From: Balanoglossus misakiensis | Lineage: Eukaryota; Hemichordata | Direction of reading: 5' to 3' | Assembly (NCBI GenBank): GCA_040954595.2 | Contig: CM082576.2 | Location: 17,608,001-17,672,000 of the forward strand | Length of the DNA: 64,000 nucleotides | In this document: piece after piece, positions 42,333 through 55,280 of the stretch | Numbering within the stretch: the first letter of the stretch is position 1 | How the letters are laid out: each line of letters begins with the position of its first letter | Notes under the pieces: generated by a model | The model's input: the letters and a program-made list of their open reading frames with translations, nothing else | The model's database searches: none | What the model was told of the DNA's origin: nothing | Program-made: the position numbers and the translations under genes

Positions 42333-44370
42333 ACCAAAGATATTGAAATCGCCACAGGCGCAGTCAACGAGCTTGAACTACTCGCAGAAACTTCACCGCA
42401 TGGCGAAGACGAGCTCCCAGACCACTTGAGGGAATTGTCAGAAAAATCAGCAGCCAATTTGACGGAGAAACTGTCCCAGGAAATGAAAGAGCTACTTATC
42501 GATTTCCAGGATGTCTTTGCTGCAAAAGAATACGACCTGGGGAACTTCACAGCCCTTGCGCACGGTATCGATACAGGGGACGCGCGACCAGTGAAGCAGA
42601 GGATGCGCCGAACCCCACTGCGCTTCGCGGGGGAGGAGGAGGCCCACCTCAAGAAAATGCTACGGTCAGGGGTAATCCAACCTTCAACATCGGAATGGGC
42701 ATCGGCACCGGTATTGGTAAGGAAGAGGGACGGGACAGTCCGCTGGTGCGTCGACTATCGGGCGCTGAACAACGTGACCCGTAAAGACGTATTCCCCCCT
42801 GCCGCTAATCGAGGACTGCATGGACACGCTGGCCGGGAACGAATGGTTCTCGAAACTTGATGCCAATTCAGCTTACTGGCAAATACAAGTGGACAAAGAG
42901 GACCGCAAGAAGACCGCCTTTACCACAAAGTACGGGCTGTTTGAATTCGCCCGTATGCCCTTCGGCCTGTGCAACGCCCCCGCCACATACTCGCGAGCCA
43001 TGAATCTGGTGCTGCGTGGGCTGACATGGAAGGTAGTACTAGCATTTTTAGACGACATCATGGTACTTGGGGCGGACTTTGCAGACCATCTCCAGAATCT
43101 GCGGGACGTGTTCACCCGGATCCGGGAATACAGGTTGAAACTACGCCCCCGCAAGTGTGAACTGTTTCAGACCGAGTTGGAGTTCCTGGGGCGGATTGTC
43201 CGCAAAGGAACCATAGGAGTGGACCCACGTTCCGTTGACGTGGTACGCAACTGGCCGACGCCAAAAAACACCAAGGAGGTGGAACGTTTCGCAGGGTTAG
43301 CCAATTATCACCGTTCGTTTATAAAGGATCATGCCAAGTTGGCCGCCCCGCTGTACGCAGTTATGGGAAAAAAGCCTTTCAAGTGGGGCGAAGAGCAACG
43401 GCTGGCCTTCGAGGCGCTAAAAGATCGCTTAACATCGGCGCCGGTACTCACGTTACCGAACCCAAAAGACCTGTTCACATTGGATACGGACGCATCGGAC
43501 ATTGCCGTGGGAGCGGAACTTCTCCAGGTGCAGGATGGAGAGGAGCGAGTGATCGCATACGCCAGCTTCGCATTAACACCCGAACAAACAAGGTACTGCA
43601 CGACCCGAAAAGAACTCCTAGCAGTAGTACGATTTACCCGGTTATTCCGACACTACTTGCTGGGGAACCATTTCATAATACGGACGGACCACAGCAGACT
43701 GGCCTGGCTGCTGAGGTTTAAAGAACCACAAGGACAATTGGCCCGATGGTTGGAGGAACTTAGCCAGTAGAACATGACTGTTCAGCATAGGCCTTGGAAC
43801 AAACACCTCAACGCTGATGCCCTATCCAGAATCGAACCGCAGGGACAGTGCCGACACTACCGTCACAGCGTTAAGCCGGATGAACTTCCCTGCGGCGGAT
43901 GTGACTATTGCCAACGAGCGCACAGAAATTGGGGAGACTTCGTCACCGGGGTAGACGAAGTAATACCGTTAGCCTCACAACCATCCAATGACATTAGACA
44001 AGACGTCTGCGCGGTAAACCTAGGCAGCGAAGAAGACGAGGCGAGTGACCACCTCGTAGACCCCCCGGAGGACCCAGGAGAAGGATTCGATTTCGACGAA
44101 ATACTAAAGTCAATCGGAATAGAATTCATGGGAGAGGACACCTCCTTCGTTGAAGATACACAGGCGGAAAAGGAGGACCCCAAGGTATGCACGGTGACCA
44201 GGAGCAGCTCGCCAGAGACTGACACGCCGTGGCGGGAAACCCTGGAAACAATATACTGGCAACAGCGGGAGGATGCCGATCTACGGCCGATACTGGAATG
44301 GCTGGATACTGGTCAAACCACCGCGGAAAGCGCATTGGCACTACTCAGCCCCGCCGCAAAACATGCCTGA
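42333..44370 (+). pseudogene. Ty3/Gypsy pol: RT and RNase H, integrase missing
   Basis: RT motifs: [30 protein letters not shown], a frameshift at the C-run near 42,800, then [28 protein letters not shown], the catalytic box AFLDDIMVLG near 43,045 and FLGRIV. The RNase H part has FTLDTDASDIAVGAEL, RKELLAVV and HHFIIRTDH-like text ending SRLAWLL. A TAG at 43,768-43,770 interrupts the same frame just before the HLNADALSR phrase. The C-terminal spacer runs to 44,370; no integrase zinc finger or DDE core follows. It is truncated on both sides. Confidence 0.85.
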
Positions 44371-45383
44371 TCAGGTTTTCTTTGGTTTTGGACTGTGTTA
44401 AACTTATGCGAGATACACGTATTGAAGAATAGCTGGCTCGTGAACGTGACAAGATAGGAAAACTTCATTTCTCGCTTAGTTGAATAACATGTGGGTGCGT
44501 CCATACCATTGAATTTGGTCACTGTTTTGGTCTATTAGCCATCGTAACGCCCCCCCCCCCCATTGTTCAATATTTGTTTACATTACAACTTGGGTAATAG
44601 GTGTCCGGGCCAAGTTGTCGTGGACAGGAAATTAGCAGAAATAAGCCAACAGAAGAAATAGGAGAAAGCAGACAGTGACTATGTCAGTTGTAACATCACC
44701 CCCGATGCGGACGACTGATCACCCGTGTGCATGTTGACGAGGCATGCAAAAAGAATTGATTTCTTTCTCTTTTTCGTCTCATCTCAAAAACATTTTTCGC
44801 GTAGTAACCTTGGCCTCGCCAAGAATATAATAGGATGACTATTACCTCCAAAATGAACCTAATATGAAAATCTTCAATATGAATATCTATCTCTGTGCTC
44901 TCCCTGGCTTTTCAAAAGTGTTGAAAAAAATTTAGTAAATACAAATTGTACCTGAACAACCCCCCCCCCCCCAGATTTTCGCAAACACTACTGGCACTCC
45001 ATAATTCATCATGAGCAAATTAACTTAAATAAAATGTGATCACTATTCAATCAGACTGAGACACATATTAACAAACTCTATGATTTTTCACACATCCTTT
45101 CTTTTTATTTATACTGAACCCTCAATTTGTGACATGCATATATATTGTACATTTGCTAAATTCAATTACATCACAGTACAGGGACTATGGATGATGTATA
45201 CACTAATTATGTGTTTAAGTTTCTTCCTGAGGGTAACAGTCTTCACCCAAAAAGTGTGCCATTTGGGCTAACCTATGGATATTATTGATCGATCTGCAGA
45301 TCAGGTCATTATCATCAACTGCACCACCAGTGGCAACTCTATCAGAGTGACCTCTGTACATCAGAAGTCTCCTATTTTTCACT
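44371..45383. other. No gene seen; C-runs
   Basis: AT-rich sequence with C-runs at about 44,551-44,561 and 44,961-44,972. No coding feature is supported. Confidence 0.4.
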
Positions 45384-47042
45384 TTACTCCACATTTGGAA
45401 TGTGAAATCTGAAAGTGTGCATCTCTCTCAAAGGTAGAGCCTCTATAGCCAAAGTCATAAGGCAACTGACAGATGATACTTTTAGGGATGCCCTGAGTTT
45501 GGTCTTAATCGAATTGTAACCGGAAAAGCCCCTTTCACTGTCTGCAGTACTTACTAGTACTGTCAGACTAATTTTTGCCAGAACAGCTACATTGGGATAT
45601 GAGCTCAAAATATTCATGTTCAGTATCTGCTGCCAAGTAGCCTGATAGGGGATACCTCTATAGTTGCATGACAATATACCTTTAACATCAGGCCATTCAT
45701 CTTTCATGGTTGAAGAATCAATGACTGGTTTACAAATTTTGCCATCTTTGCCAATTCTTTCACAACCATAGTGCTCACACAATGCATCTAGCTCCTCTTC
45801 GCCATATGTTTTGTACTCCTCACTAGAAGGTGGTGGAAAGTTACTTGGCACAAACATTTTGAATGCACCAAGTAGACCAAGATTATCAAATCTGTCAATG
45901 AGGTTTGATACTAATTTATCTATGTACTTTTCTCTGCTACTATGAAACCACTTCCTGTAGTTTTTATTGTCACTGATAGCAATACCTTCTGCCCCTTCTG
46001 AGAGAGTGGGAACAAACAATGGCTGAACAGGTTTGCCAATCTCAAATGTCTTGAGGTAAAATTTACCAGACTTATTTGGTTTTACTGGGTACTACATTTA
46101 GGAATTCAAGTAATTTATGACCAGCATGTTCTTTATATTTTTAAAAGTGTCACTTTTAGCCGTTACATGTGAGTGAACAATTGAATAATCACTATCATAC
46201 TTTTGGAAAGTCTTACTCAGGAAATTCAGTTGCTTTAGAATATCTGACATGAAATGTAAAGTGGCAATAAACTGGTATGTGGTGACATATTTAAACAACC
46301 CAACAGCAGTGGAATCACCAGTTCCAATGTGGGGTAGGCATCATCTGATAGACACATTATGAGAGGATTAAGATTAGCCAAAACAGCTTCAACTGTCCCG
46401 CCAACAGATAGCCTCCTGGTATCACAGGGACGCACAAATTGTCTTCTCGATTCAATATTCAACACAGTGAAGATCTTAGCTAGCTTTGATTTATGTTTGG
46501 AGGAGAAGTGTAAGTAATTATAAATTCGGTTAAGTTTGTCTCCAAATTTGTCCAGATATGTTATAGCATGTGATGCTTGAGCAGCTGCAAGGGCAAGTCT
46601 ATGAGCAATACAATGTGTTCGTATAATAAATGGATTGTCCTGCTTTAGTAACGTTGTGACACCTTTGTGCTTCCCTGTCATAACACTGGCACCATCTGTG
46701 GCAACAGCACACATTTTACTCAGATCCAAGCCCTTCCCCACCAAGACACTGACAATTGTGTTATAAATGTCATCAGCTGAAGTCCCATCTAAGCCTACAA
46801 CCTCAAAAAATCGAACTTTAGTCATGCCATGTACAAGATATCTCAAATAAATGATAACAGTTTTATCCATGGCTATATCTGCCATCTCATCAGTCAGTAC
46901 AGCAAAGAAGTCGGACTGCTGAAGCTCCAACACAATTTCTTCATCTACAACCAGTTTCATGGCTTCTTGGAAGCTGTGAATAGAATTAGGGTGCTCATAA
47001 CTTGTATGTGCATCAACCTGAGTCCCTTCAGGTCTTCACAAC
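45384..47042 (-). pseudogene. TTF-zinc-finger/hAT-type gene, transposase exon(s)
   Basis: hAT transposases cut DNA through an RNase H-like core; this sequence belongs to the ZNF862/KIAA1586-like group that carries a TTF-type zinc finger. It opens after a good acceptor (TTCTTGTTCATAG, 47,043 side) with GCEDLK. Then come YEHPNSIHSFQEAMK, FFAVLTDEMAD (catalytic D), CAVATDGASVMTG, THCIAHRLALAAAQ, CDTRRLSVGG and, near 45,480-45,560, the C-terminal dimerisation motif SERGFSGYNSIKTKLR. Breaks lie near 47,020, 46,310 and 46,095; elsewhere the frame is clean. The N-terminal exons are at 53,985-54,310 and 54,835-55,026. It may be a decayed mobile copy or a host gene with sequencing errors. Confidence 0.7.
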
Positions 47043-47080
47043 CCTATGAACAAGAAAATGACAATAAAATATATCAAAAT

Positions 47081-47821
47081 TTAAGGTGGCATTGCATGAA
47101 ACCGTCGAGACTTTTTCAGATGCCTATTTCTCATCAAAGACAAAGTTAAAACCCCCATAAACCATATATATTCTGGAAGCTGAGATTTTGAACTTTTGTT
47201 TGAGTTGCAAATATTATTGATCCCCGGAAATGGTGGCGATTTTGGGTGAAAAAAAACATTTTTTGATATTATGTCATGAAATTTAAAATAGGTAAAAACG
47301 TTGACCATGCATCATGCATCTTAATATGTCATTCGAAACTAGAGTACACGTGCAAAAAAACGGTAATTTTGTTTTGCGTTATCTGCTTCCATTGAGGAGT
47401 AACAGCGTTTGAAAGTTAGATTTTTAGTAAAATTTGATCAAATTCACGGCGAGTTGTATTGAATCAGTGTTTATTCCCGCCAGGGACACTTTATCGACTA
47501 ACAAAAATACCGTTTTGTTGGATGGGTTATACACAATCCCCAGTTAAAATTTGAGCAAATTCGGCCAACGCAGAGCGAAGCTATTTTCGTCTGAAGTTGT
47601 CAAGAGCAGCGAAAATGCAAACTGAGAAAAACGGCCATTTGCATTGTTGACACCTATTTGTTAAGCTGTGAACTCATTCAGAAAAGTGCTATTTTGGGGT
47701 GATTATGCACCATTTCCGCCAAGACGTATTAGTAAGGGTGTGGTCAGTATTAGGCCTACCGATTTATGTAAAAACGTAAAATTTGGCAAAAATCACAACT
47801 TTTCATGCAATGCCACCTTAA
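47081..47821. mobile_element. MITE with perfect 21-bp TIRs and TTAA ends (second family)
   Basis: The left end is TTAAGGTGGCATTGCATGAA plus A and the right end (47,801-47,821) is its exact reverse complement. TTAA at both edges suggests a piggyBac-like target duplication. It is 741 bp, with no transposase. It lies in the intron of the TTF/hAT gene. Confidence 0.8.
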
Positions 47822-47884
47822 CCATATTTTATTTACATCAGCAGTGTTTGCATTACATTGTAAAAATTTTATCAGCATTTGTTA

Positions 47885-48130
47885 GGTCCCATTGGTATAT
47901 ACCATGGGACCTTATGGGATCGGTTGCCTCTGTACACTAAGGACTGAATGTCCTGTTCTACCTGGCGCGCCTGCTCCTGAACGCAGCAAGCCAGGTGGCT
48001 CGCCCTGCTCGCCAGGCCCGGTGAGCGTGCTTGCTGAGCGCGCCAGGCTTGCATCCTGAATATTCATGAGCTACCTGGCTTGCATGGCCAACCAGGTCAC
48101 AGGAAGCGCGCTTGTTTACCTGGCGCACTA
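47885..48130. repeat. R1 end fragment joined to a GC-rich CCTGGC-repeat block
   Basis: The R1 terminal palindrome GGTCCCAT..ATGGGACC (47,885-47,911) is followed by GGACTGAATGTCCT and a GC-rich block with many CCTGGC, GCGCGCC and GCTTGC words. A similar junction in reverse is at 53,205-53,400. Confidence 0.5.
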
Positions 48131-49595
48131 GACTTACTCCAAGTCTATGGGCTTCATTATGTGTAGGGAACGCGTAGACCCACGCTACCCAAAACCACAA
48201 GCTCAGTCCCAAATTCGAAACTCACCTCACTACCAAAACCACGCTCAAGGCAAGCATGCACGCAAAAAGTATTGACATTATTTATTAAGACAAAAAACCA
48301 TCGAAAACACCTTAACTATTTAGATTTAAAAATCACCAAGCGACTAGTACTGGGCCAGTCTACTGGCGCACCGGTTGCTTACCAGCAAGGAAGCAGGTCG
48401 GTTTGAACCCCAAATACGTTTGATTGATCCCATGGCATTTCTGTTTTTTCTAGTCTAGTTGCGCAACCTCCAATTCAGATAAAGAATGCTAGTGGTTCAA
48501 AACACTATGTACATGTAGTCATGTATGTTCATTTGTAACCTGTGTTTTATGTTACCACAGATGCATACATGTAAAGCATACACGTACAAAATACAGATCA
48601 ATTGCAGCAACTTAAAAATGACGAATATCGTAGCACTTCCTGTTTCTTGCTAACAGGGGATTAGCCCTCAGAATCTGTGTGCGTCCACACACTAAACGGA
48701 CATTGTTTTGAGATCAACGCCGTCTAATGGCAATGTTTAGGAACACGGCAACTAACAAAAATTGAGGACGTCGAGGACATGTAATTGCAACATATCTCAG
48801 TTTATATACCTGGATATGCGTTCTAGACGACTTTGTCGTCTTCTTCATGACCGTTTTGATATCGTATAGAAGTACTGGATGTTAATCCACAAATCGAAAA
48901 CGCCTCGTCTTTTCGGCGATCGAAAGAACCTAAAGTTGGTGGCAGACAGAAGTGTTGCAGACCCGGCTAACCGCGAGTGGCTAGAAAACCACTCGCGTCC
49001 AGTGTGATTGACTCAACAATGGAAACTGACCCAAGACAATAGGTTACCTAGATAAACATAATCAAAAGTAACCACAGGGTTGTGCTTTGCGTTCTCACTG
49101 TATATTTGCTTCGGTCTGGATGTGAACCACTGTCATCGCTGTCGAAAATTAACACCGGCGCAGCACAGGCGAAAAGCATTCTCAAGTATTTTTTCCCGTC
49201 GGAGTCGTATCTGGATCGTTGCTACACCGGTACTACACCGTTGAAAACGTTAATCAATGTACAACTCTCCTTCTCAATATAAGTTTTATTTCAGACTAGG
49301 CATTCAGGGAGGGGCGTTTAATTCACTACGAACAAAATGTGTCCGTTCTTAGTGTTAGTTTTCTTTATTAAGCATTTAAAACACAATTACACTACATTAG
49401 TTGTACAAATGCAAGGGAACATTTCCTTTCTGAACGAGAGAATGACAATCCGACAAACATGCTGATAAAGCCCCCACCCCCCCCCAAAAAAAAAAAAAAA
49501 AAAAAAAAAACATCAACGGCGGAGAGCTTTATCGATTGCCTTGATGCAATGTTTTGACCACACGTCGCGCTCGGCGGATCGCGGAAAATCGTGGG
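48131..49595. other. No gene seen (intron of the TTF/hAT gene)
   Basis: Mixed-composition sequence without a supported exon. It contains a GGTTTGAACCCC box near 48,411 that resembles a tRNA B box, but no tRNA fold. A C/A homopolymer stretch lies at 49,472-49,510. Confidence 0.4.
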
Positions 49596-49820
49596 ATTAT
49601 ATTACCATGGCCTGTGCGTCGCATTTTAATTGGTCGAGATGAACGACGTCACTGACCACAAATACTCAGTAATGGTTTGTTTACATGCCCGTAAATCTGA
49701 ATAGTAATATTAGCAAACAGTTCAGTGAATACAACATTTTGCGTAACACAAGTTCCGGGGCCCCTAGTGGGACATTTTCGTAAATTTTGACGGTTTTCTT
49801 GATTTTGTTGGTAATATAAT
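49596..49820. mobile_element. MITE-i, copy 3
   Basis: Both ends read ATTATATTACCA. The element is diverged from the copies in the 3.9-kb repeat but collinear with them. A shortened hairpin i follows. Confidence 0.7.
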
Positions 49821-49823
49821 GGA

Positions 49824-49921
49824 AATAACCGACTCCGCCCTGACCCTAAACGTTTGTTTATGGGCGCGGGCTCGCCCTTGCCCATAAACAAACGTTAATG
49901 GTCAGGGCGTCGTCCATTATT
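49824..49921. repeat. Foldback hairpin i, shortened copy 3
   Basis: It has outer arms AATAACCGAC..GCCCTGACC and GGTCAGGGCG..CATTATT. The inner part reduces to GGGCGCGGGCTCGCCCTTGC, i.e. an internal deletion of about 55 bp relative to copy 1. Confidence 0.65.
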
Positions 49922-52900
49922 TCTAAAATATTTTCGGAAAGTTGCTCCTTCAACTTTCTTAAGCCTTCTGGGACTTAACTTCAATTTCTGTTTGGTACCC
50001 CCAAACACACGCCCTGTGCAATTACGTCCGACGCGTTCACTCGGCGAATAAACCATAAACACAAGGTTCTTGGCAAAGTTGCCTGTAGAGCAACTTACGA
50101 CCTTACACCGGTCTATATAATTATGATTCTGGTATGAGAACATCCCCGGTGATAGGAGGGAACCATAGTGGAGGCGGAGTAGTCTCAATCATCCCCGCTG
50201 TCTGCGGAGACGTGAGAATCGGCTGTACTGCCGGCTGTAGTGTAGTTTGGAACGGTGGTGTAATATCAGCGGCTGGGCGTGGTGGGAGTGGTGTTGGTGA
50301 CAAGGTGGGCACTGTTGGAATCGGCGGGGACATGATCATAGTGCCTGATCGAATGAATTGAACGATCGTTACACACATTATTGTCGCGGTGAACGGACGC
50401 GCGTATACGTGTTGTCGATCACAGACAACAGTGTGGTCGATACTCTGACTGATTTGTCGTAGTTTCTCTGTTTGGGAAATGGATGAAGTCACATTATTGT
50501 GCTTTGTAAGACGCAAATTACAATACTAGTATGTATGTAATATTTGAGTCATAGATTGTTCTTGTTTTCATGAGCCTGACACTCAGAACTATGAACGTAG
50601 GATCCTAGTGACCGGCGCATCAAATTGTATTTTTAAAACAAACCACAGACAAAAATGTACCGACTTCAGAAGTTTTTGTTCATTGAGTTCACACATATTT
50701 TATTTTGAGGTACTGACGAACAAAAAGGTGATAACAACCTGAAGAACGTGGCTGGCCGAGCATAAACATGTAACACCCGTGGACGCTGGGAGATACAGTA
50801 CAGAGAAAGCGGGTAGATTTTTACTCTGAAACAAAGATAAGCTTTAATAGATGCAGTGTATCACTATTTCCTAAATTTACATCACGACCGCGCAACGTAA
50901 CTGCGGTCCATTGCATGTAAGTGTGCGGGCATCTACACCAAAAACAGCGACACGGTGCCGTTACAATTATTCCAGCTAAATATAAACACAAGAAAACACG
51001 AATCGCGATCTGTGGATTCCCTGGATATGATTTTGAATCTGCAATAGACTTTATAGTTTTGGAGATCATGTTGAGGAAAAAAACTTGATCGCACAAATTA
51101 GTAAAAAATACATTTATGGGGTAGCCGGTACGATCCTACTGACCAAAGGCTACCTCCCGGGGCCCACCCCATCCACACCTGTGATTTACTAATGTGCAGG
51201 CTAGTCGTCAGTAGGTGTTCTTTTTCCTGTTATGCAGATTATTCATCATTGTCGATTTCATATGAGTATCAATGCGTATGACTGCTCGCAGTATACTCTC
51301 GGGCTTGATTGTTCCGACTTTTTCGTCCATAATTCTGACTACGTCCGCGAACCTTGTTGAGTGACCGTGATTCAACCAAGCGAAAATAGCTACCCATCAC
51401 TCTAATTATTGCAGCTATGCTAGTTATAAACACAATCGCAATTTTGATCGTGACATAGGCCATATATACTTTTAAATTTAAAAGGAAAAAGGAAACTTTT
51501 ACTTTTGATGCATTAATTTACGAGCAGTGATTTAAGTGTGAAAAATAAAAGTACGTTCGAAGCCCTCGCTGTTTCTTCTGACAGCGGTATAGCCTCAGCG
51601 GGTTTTCCCGCTCTGCACTCGGATAGAAAGCAGAAATGTAAGGAAAATCCACAATGTCTGACAGGTGGTCAGTTTGTACAATGAGTAACTCTCATGACGA
51701 ATCCTTTATCTTCGAAAGAGAAAGCTTCAAATTGGGAGAAACAATTAGGTGTTAACGATAATGGCGTTGCTTTGTTGTTTTTTCTGTGCTGAAAGGCATT
51801 TTTGTATTGGGGTAAAGAAAATTGTGTACAAATTATTACACGTCACATTTGTCGACTCCTGTATTTTAAAACACACAGTACCACAAACGAGAGCAAAGTT
51901 CGGTCGTATTTAACGTACAAAGGATCTTTTCCTTTTTGTTGTTGTTGCTCGATAGATCATTATTCAGAAGGTCTATTTGAACATGCACGTCTCTATGGCT
52001 TCTCAGTGTACATGTATATATAGACTGTGCCGTGTCGATGGTTCCTGGTCATTTGTTCGTATGGCAACGAGTTTCAATAAGTTATATTTGCATATCGAGA
52101 GAGTGTTTTCTGCATTAAAGTTTTCGCCCCAAGCACTAGATTACTGAATAAGTTCAGAGCTGATTCTCGACTTTAGTAGTTCCGACATCGATGAATTTCC
52201 CCGTTTTGCTGTTTATTTGTACTTGAGGACATTTTTATTCTACTCTGATGTGACTTGCTGTATAGTTTGTAACATTTATGTAAACTCAAAATTTTCCCTA
52301 TTATTTTTCACATGTTCTAAAATAAAAAAAAATGTTACTTCACAATATCATAGTGTCATACATGTATGTGTGCACCTGTATCTAACTCACTGTCACTGAC
52401 GGTGAGTTTAAGATCTACTTAAACTGGCATTGAATATGACTGGAGTCTATGCAATAGTTTGACAGAATGAGCACTAGCTAGACATTTCATAGTTATTCAG
52501 GAGTGCTTGTTTGATGCGGATTGTATGTTGTTACATGGAGGTGGGACGGAAAGGAACTACACCTGCTACTCTTGTTTTTGAGGCAAGTCTGTGATTCCAC
52601 TTGTTTACCGAGTAAACACGACTGTTTATTGGCAAGGCTACTCGCATGTTGCTGACATCAAAAGGAAATCAATAAAATAAAAGTTTGATACACGAAGAAT
52701 GCAATCAGAACACAATATACATTCTATTGTTTTGAGAATATCCATCTAATTTATTAGGCGATGAAACAGGTAGAGAGTCCCTGCGTCAGACCATAGCTAC
52801 GCGCGATTGTACAATCATGTATTAAAACAAACATGGCGTCGATCGACGACATCACATCACGAAGAGAGATCGAGTCACAGTCCGATCGAGTAATGGAGGT

Positions 52901-53204
52901 AGAGCCCCAGGCAAACGCGAACGATCTTACATGTTTGCTAACTTTGATGATTAGGTTGCTATGATCAATCTAGGCCCGATCAAGAAGACTGAGCTAGAAT
53001 CTGTCGAGGTAAACCATGTCACATTGATTACATCTCGGACACATGCAGACCATCTCTTTTTACGTCCATGTGCAGACACACACGAAACGTCTAATTTATT
53101 CCGACGGGTGACATGCTAGCCCAATTCTTAACTCCAGAGTTCTCAAACATGCCCTCTTCTCATTCTAAGACTGGCAGACTTCTCATGTGTTCATTCGGGC
53201 CCGC
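49922..53204. other. Large stretch without a recognised gene
   Basis: A minus-strand proline-rich open frame at 50,121-50,516 (PPIPTVPTLSPTPLPPRP) has no family I recognise and no clear splice sites. A small frame at 51,269-51,463 (minus) has one hydrophobic segment followed by a basic tail. Neither is supported as a gene. The region is probably intronic for the TTF/hAT gene. Confidence 0.35.
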
Positions 53205-53394
53205 CAAACACAGCAAGCGCAGTGGGCCCATGGGCTAGCTGGGCCCGGTGCGGGCCCACCAAACACATTTAATTAGCAAGCCCTGCGGGCCCATGGGCCT
53301 GCTGGGACCGGAGGGACCGAGCCCCCTGGCGCGCGCAGCAAGCCACTGAGCGCGCAAGGCAAGCGCGCCATGTGCAGGACATTCAGTCCGTAGT
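53205..53394. repeat. GC-rich GGGCCC/GCGCGC block
   Basis: Repeated words GGGCCCA, GCCAAACACA and GCGCGC; it ends with AGGACATTCAGTCC, the same palindrome that borders the GC-rich block at 47,938. It is probably a second, sequence-divergent member of the same insert type. Confidence 0.5.
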
Positions 53395-53945
53395 GTATGT
53401 ATGGATGGATGTATGTATGTCTGTATGTCCGTCCACATCAAAAACCTGAAAACCGCTGCGTGTATCACATTGATATTTGTTGTGCAGATGCAGACTGGGC
53501 TGTAGATGGGAGTTTGTTCAAATGAAGTTGTCATTGCCAAAAATATGCAAATTAGCTGGAAAAATGTGAATTTGGTCAAACCTAAGTAACTCAACTACTG
53601 GTCAGATTGCTTTGCAAAGTGCTGTGTAGTTACTTTATGAATTTTTTTTGAATTAGGCAGGAAGCCCCCTCAGTGTGATTTATATGTACACAGCAAATTC
53701 CTGAATGATTACATAACTGGCTAAGTTTTAAAGAGGCCAGCTGTTCTATTTACTGTATGTACAGTACATATGCCATTGGCAGCTTATGGGTCAGTCAGTG
53801 CTTGCCCATTGATCTCTCGCTATGTGTGTGTGTGTGTCTGTGTCTGTCTGTCTGTATATGGCCATGTACTCTGGTGTACACTTTTTCTTGTGTAATCCCT
53901 CAATGGGACCACTGTGTCCTTGACGCGATTTTTATCGTTTTGAAT
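53395..53945. repeat. Interspersed repeat R1, copy E (reverse)
   Basis: Reverse complement of copies A-D: the GGATGGATGTATG run, GGGCTGTAGATGGGAG, AACTACTGGTCAGATT, the (TG)n run near 53,824 and TGTCCTTGACGCG at the end. Confidence 0.65.
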
Positions 53946-53984
53946 GTATGCATTCAATCTAAAAAAATAACAGAGAAATCATAC

Positions 53985-54310
53985 CTGCAACATGGTCAGC
54001 CAGTTCAGGTCCCTGAAATGAACATTTGGGCAGTTTTTCTTCGCCATATAGTAAATGATGGTCATGGCAGCCTTCACATTTGCTTCTTCTTTGCTCTAAG
54101 CACTTGAAACCACATCTTGAAATGCAAGAGCATAAACCTGGGCATCAGCTGCAGCTTTATGTTCAGCAATCCTAGCATGCTTTTTACAGTTAATCTCAGG
54201 AGATTTGGGCACCAAGGACTAGTGAAGGAATTTCTATTGCCAGCTTTTTTGCACAATTGACAGCTCATAAGTTTTGTATCGTGATCATATTCAAGCCACA
54301 GAAAACACAC
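53985..54310 (-). pseudogene. TTF/hAT gene, exon 2 (TTF-type zinc finger)
   Basis: Bounded by an acceptor (TTTTCTTTTCAAG) and a donor (CAG then GTATGATTT). It reads VCFLWLEYDHDTKLMSCQLC, then KKAGNRNSF, the start of the TTF/BED-like zinc finger found in KIAA1586/ZNF862 relatives. After a frame break near 54,220 it continues PKSPEINCKKHARIAEHK, which supplies the second half of the finger. An in-frame TAG lies at about 54,096-54,098. Splice phases with exon 1 match exactly (phase 0). Splice sites and codons outside the two lesions are well kept. Confidence 0.7.
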
Positions 54311-54834
54311 CTTGAAAAGAAAAGTGTGAAATTATTCGTTAGTGTCCAGTCAGAAAACGGGTGTTTTACACATTGATATGTAAATGAGCAATGCGTATAT
54401 GTAAATGAGTATCCGACTTCTGCCCATCAATCATCAGAACATTTGATAGTTCACGTACCTTCAGTCAACGACCTCACTTTTACAACATTTTACACTAAAA
54501 TATTTAGAATCTGCGACAAAATCTGCCAATTTTACTGACCAATACCATTATTTTTTTCTTTTGAGCAACCGTCGTTTTCCCCCAAAATGGCCCAAAGTGT
54601 TGCCCAATAACATTTTTCTAATGTACTTTTAGAGAAGTATCATCATAGCCACTCAGTAAAACCTAACCTCAGCTAATCAAATTTTCTGATGGAGCTAATC
54701 GACTTTTCCGAGGGATTCGTACGAATTTTTTTAGGAAAATAAAACCAATTTTATTTATTAATTAGTTGAAATTCGCCAATCAGGAACAAATCATACGCAG
54801 CTCACAAACGACAAAATATGATAGACTGACTCAC

Positions 54835-55026
54835 CTTCCACTCAGGCAAGAATTTCGCGCTACATCGTTCAGCCCTCTTTAGCTTTTTTTCAACACTTTC
54901 TTGAGTTGCTTGTTTTTCCGCGTCGGTAGCATTTTCCTCTGGTTTCTGACAGTATCCATCTAACGTATTCACCACTGTCCTTGCCCACTCCGATCCCCCC
55001 GACACACCAACTGGCCGACCTGCCAT
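54835..55026 (-). CDS. TTF/hAT gene, exon 1
   Basis: ATG at 55,026 opens 64 codons (MAGRPVGVSGGSEWAR..FLPEWK) and ends exactly at a consensus donor (AAG then GTGAGTCAG). It joins exon 2 in phase 0, giving the continuous phrase LPEWK-VCFLWLEYD. The peptide is charged and probably helical (ATDAEKQATQESVEKKLKRAE). The start is chosen because it is the first ATG, the frame is clean, and the exon is collinear with the zinc-finger exon. This makes a host-like gene of about 9.6 kb (55,026 to 45,384). Confidence 0.65.
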
Positions 55027-55280
55027 TTTTAATTTTGATGCTAATGAAAAAGTTTACAGCACGTGTCGATTTAGGGTGTCTCGAAACTACCTTGAATCAC
55101 GTGCTGCGTTCAAACACAGCAGTGTACGGTACGGGGATATTGAAACCTTTCAGCGCATGCTCAATTCCAGTGCAGTTCCGTTTTTTTCACATGACCCCTG
55201 GGGTGTTCGGCTGTTCTCCTCCACAGGGATAAATTTGTCCTCCGCCTATCCCTCTACAGCCCGTAGAGATGGCGGGCATT

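Noticed and set aside
48360-48425. tRNA-like A box (TGGCGCACCGG) and B box (GGTTTGAACCC)
   Set aside because: The spacing is too short and no cloverleaf can be drawn; at most a tRNA-derived relic.
50121-50516. Proline-rich minus-strand ORF
   Set aside because: No family, no clear splice signals, low complexity; not enough to call a gene.
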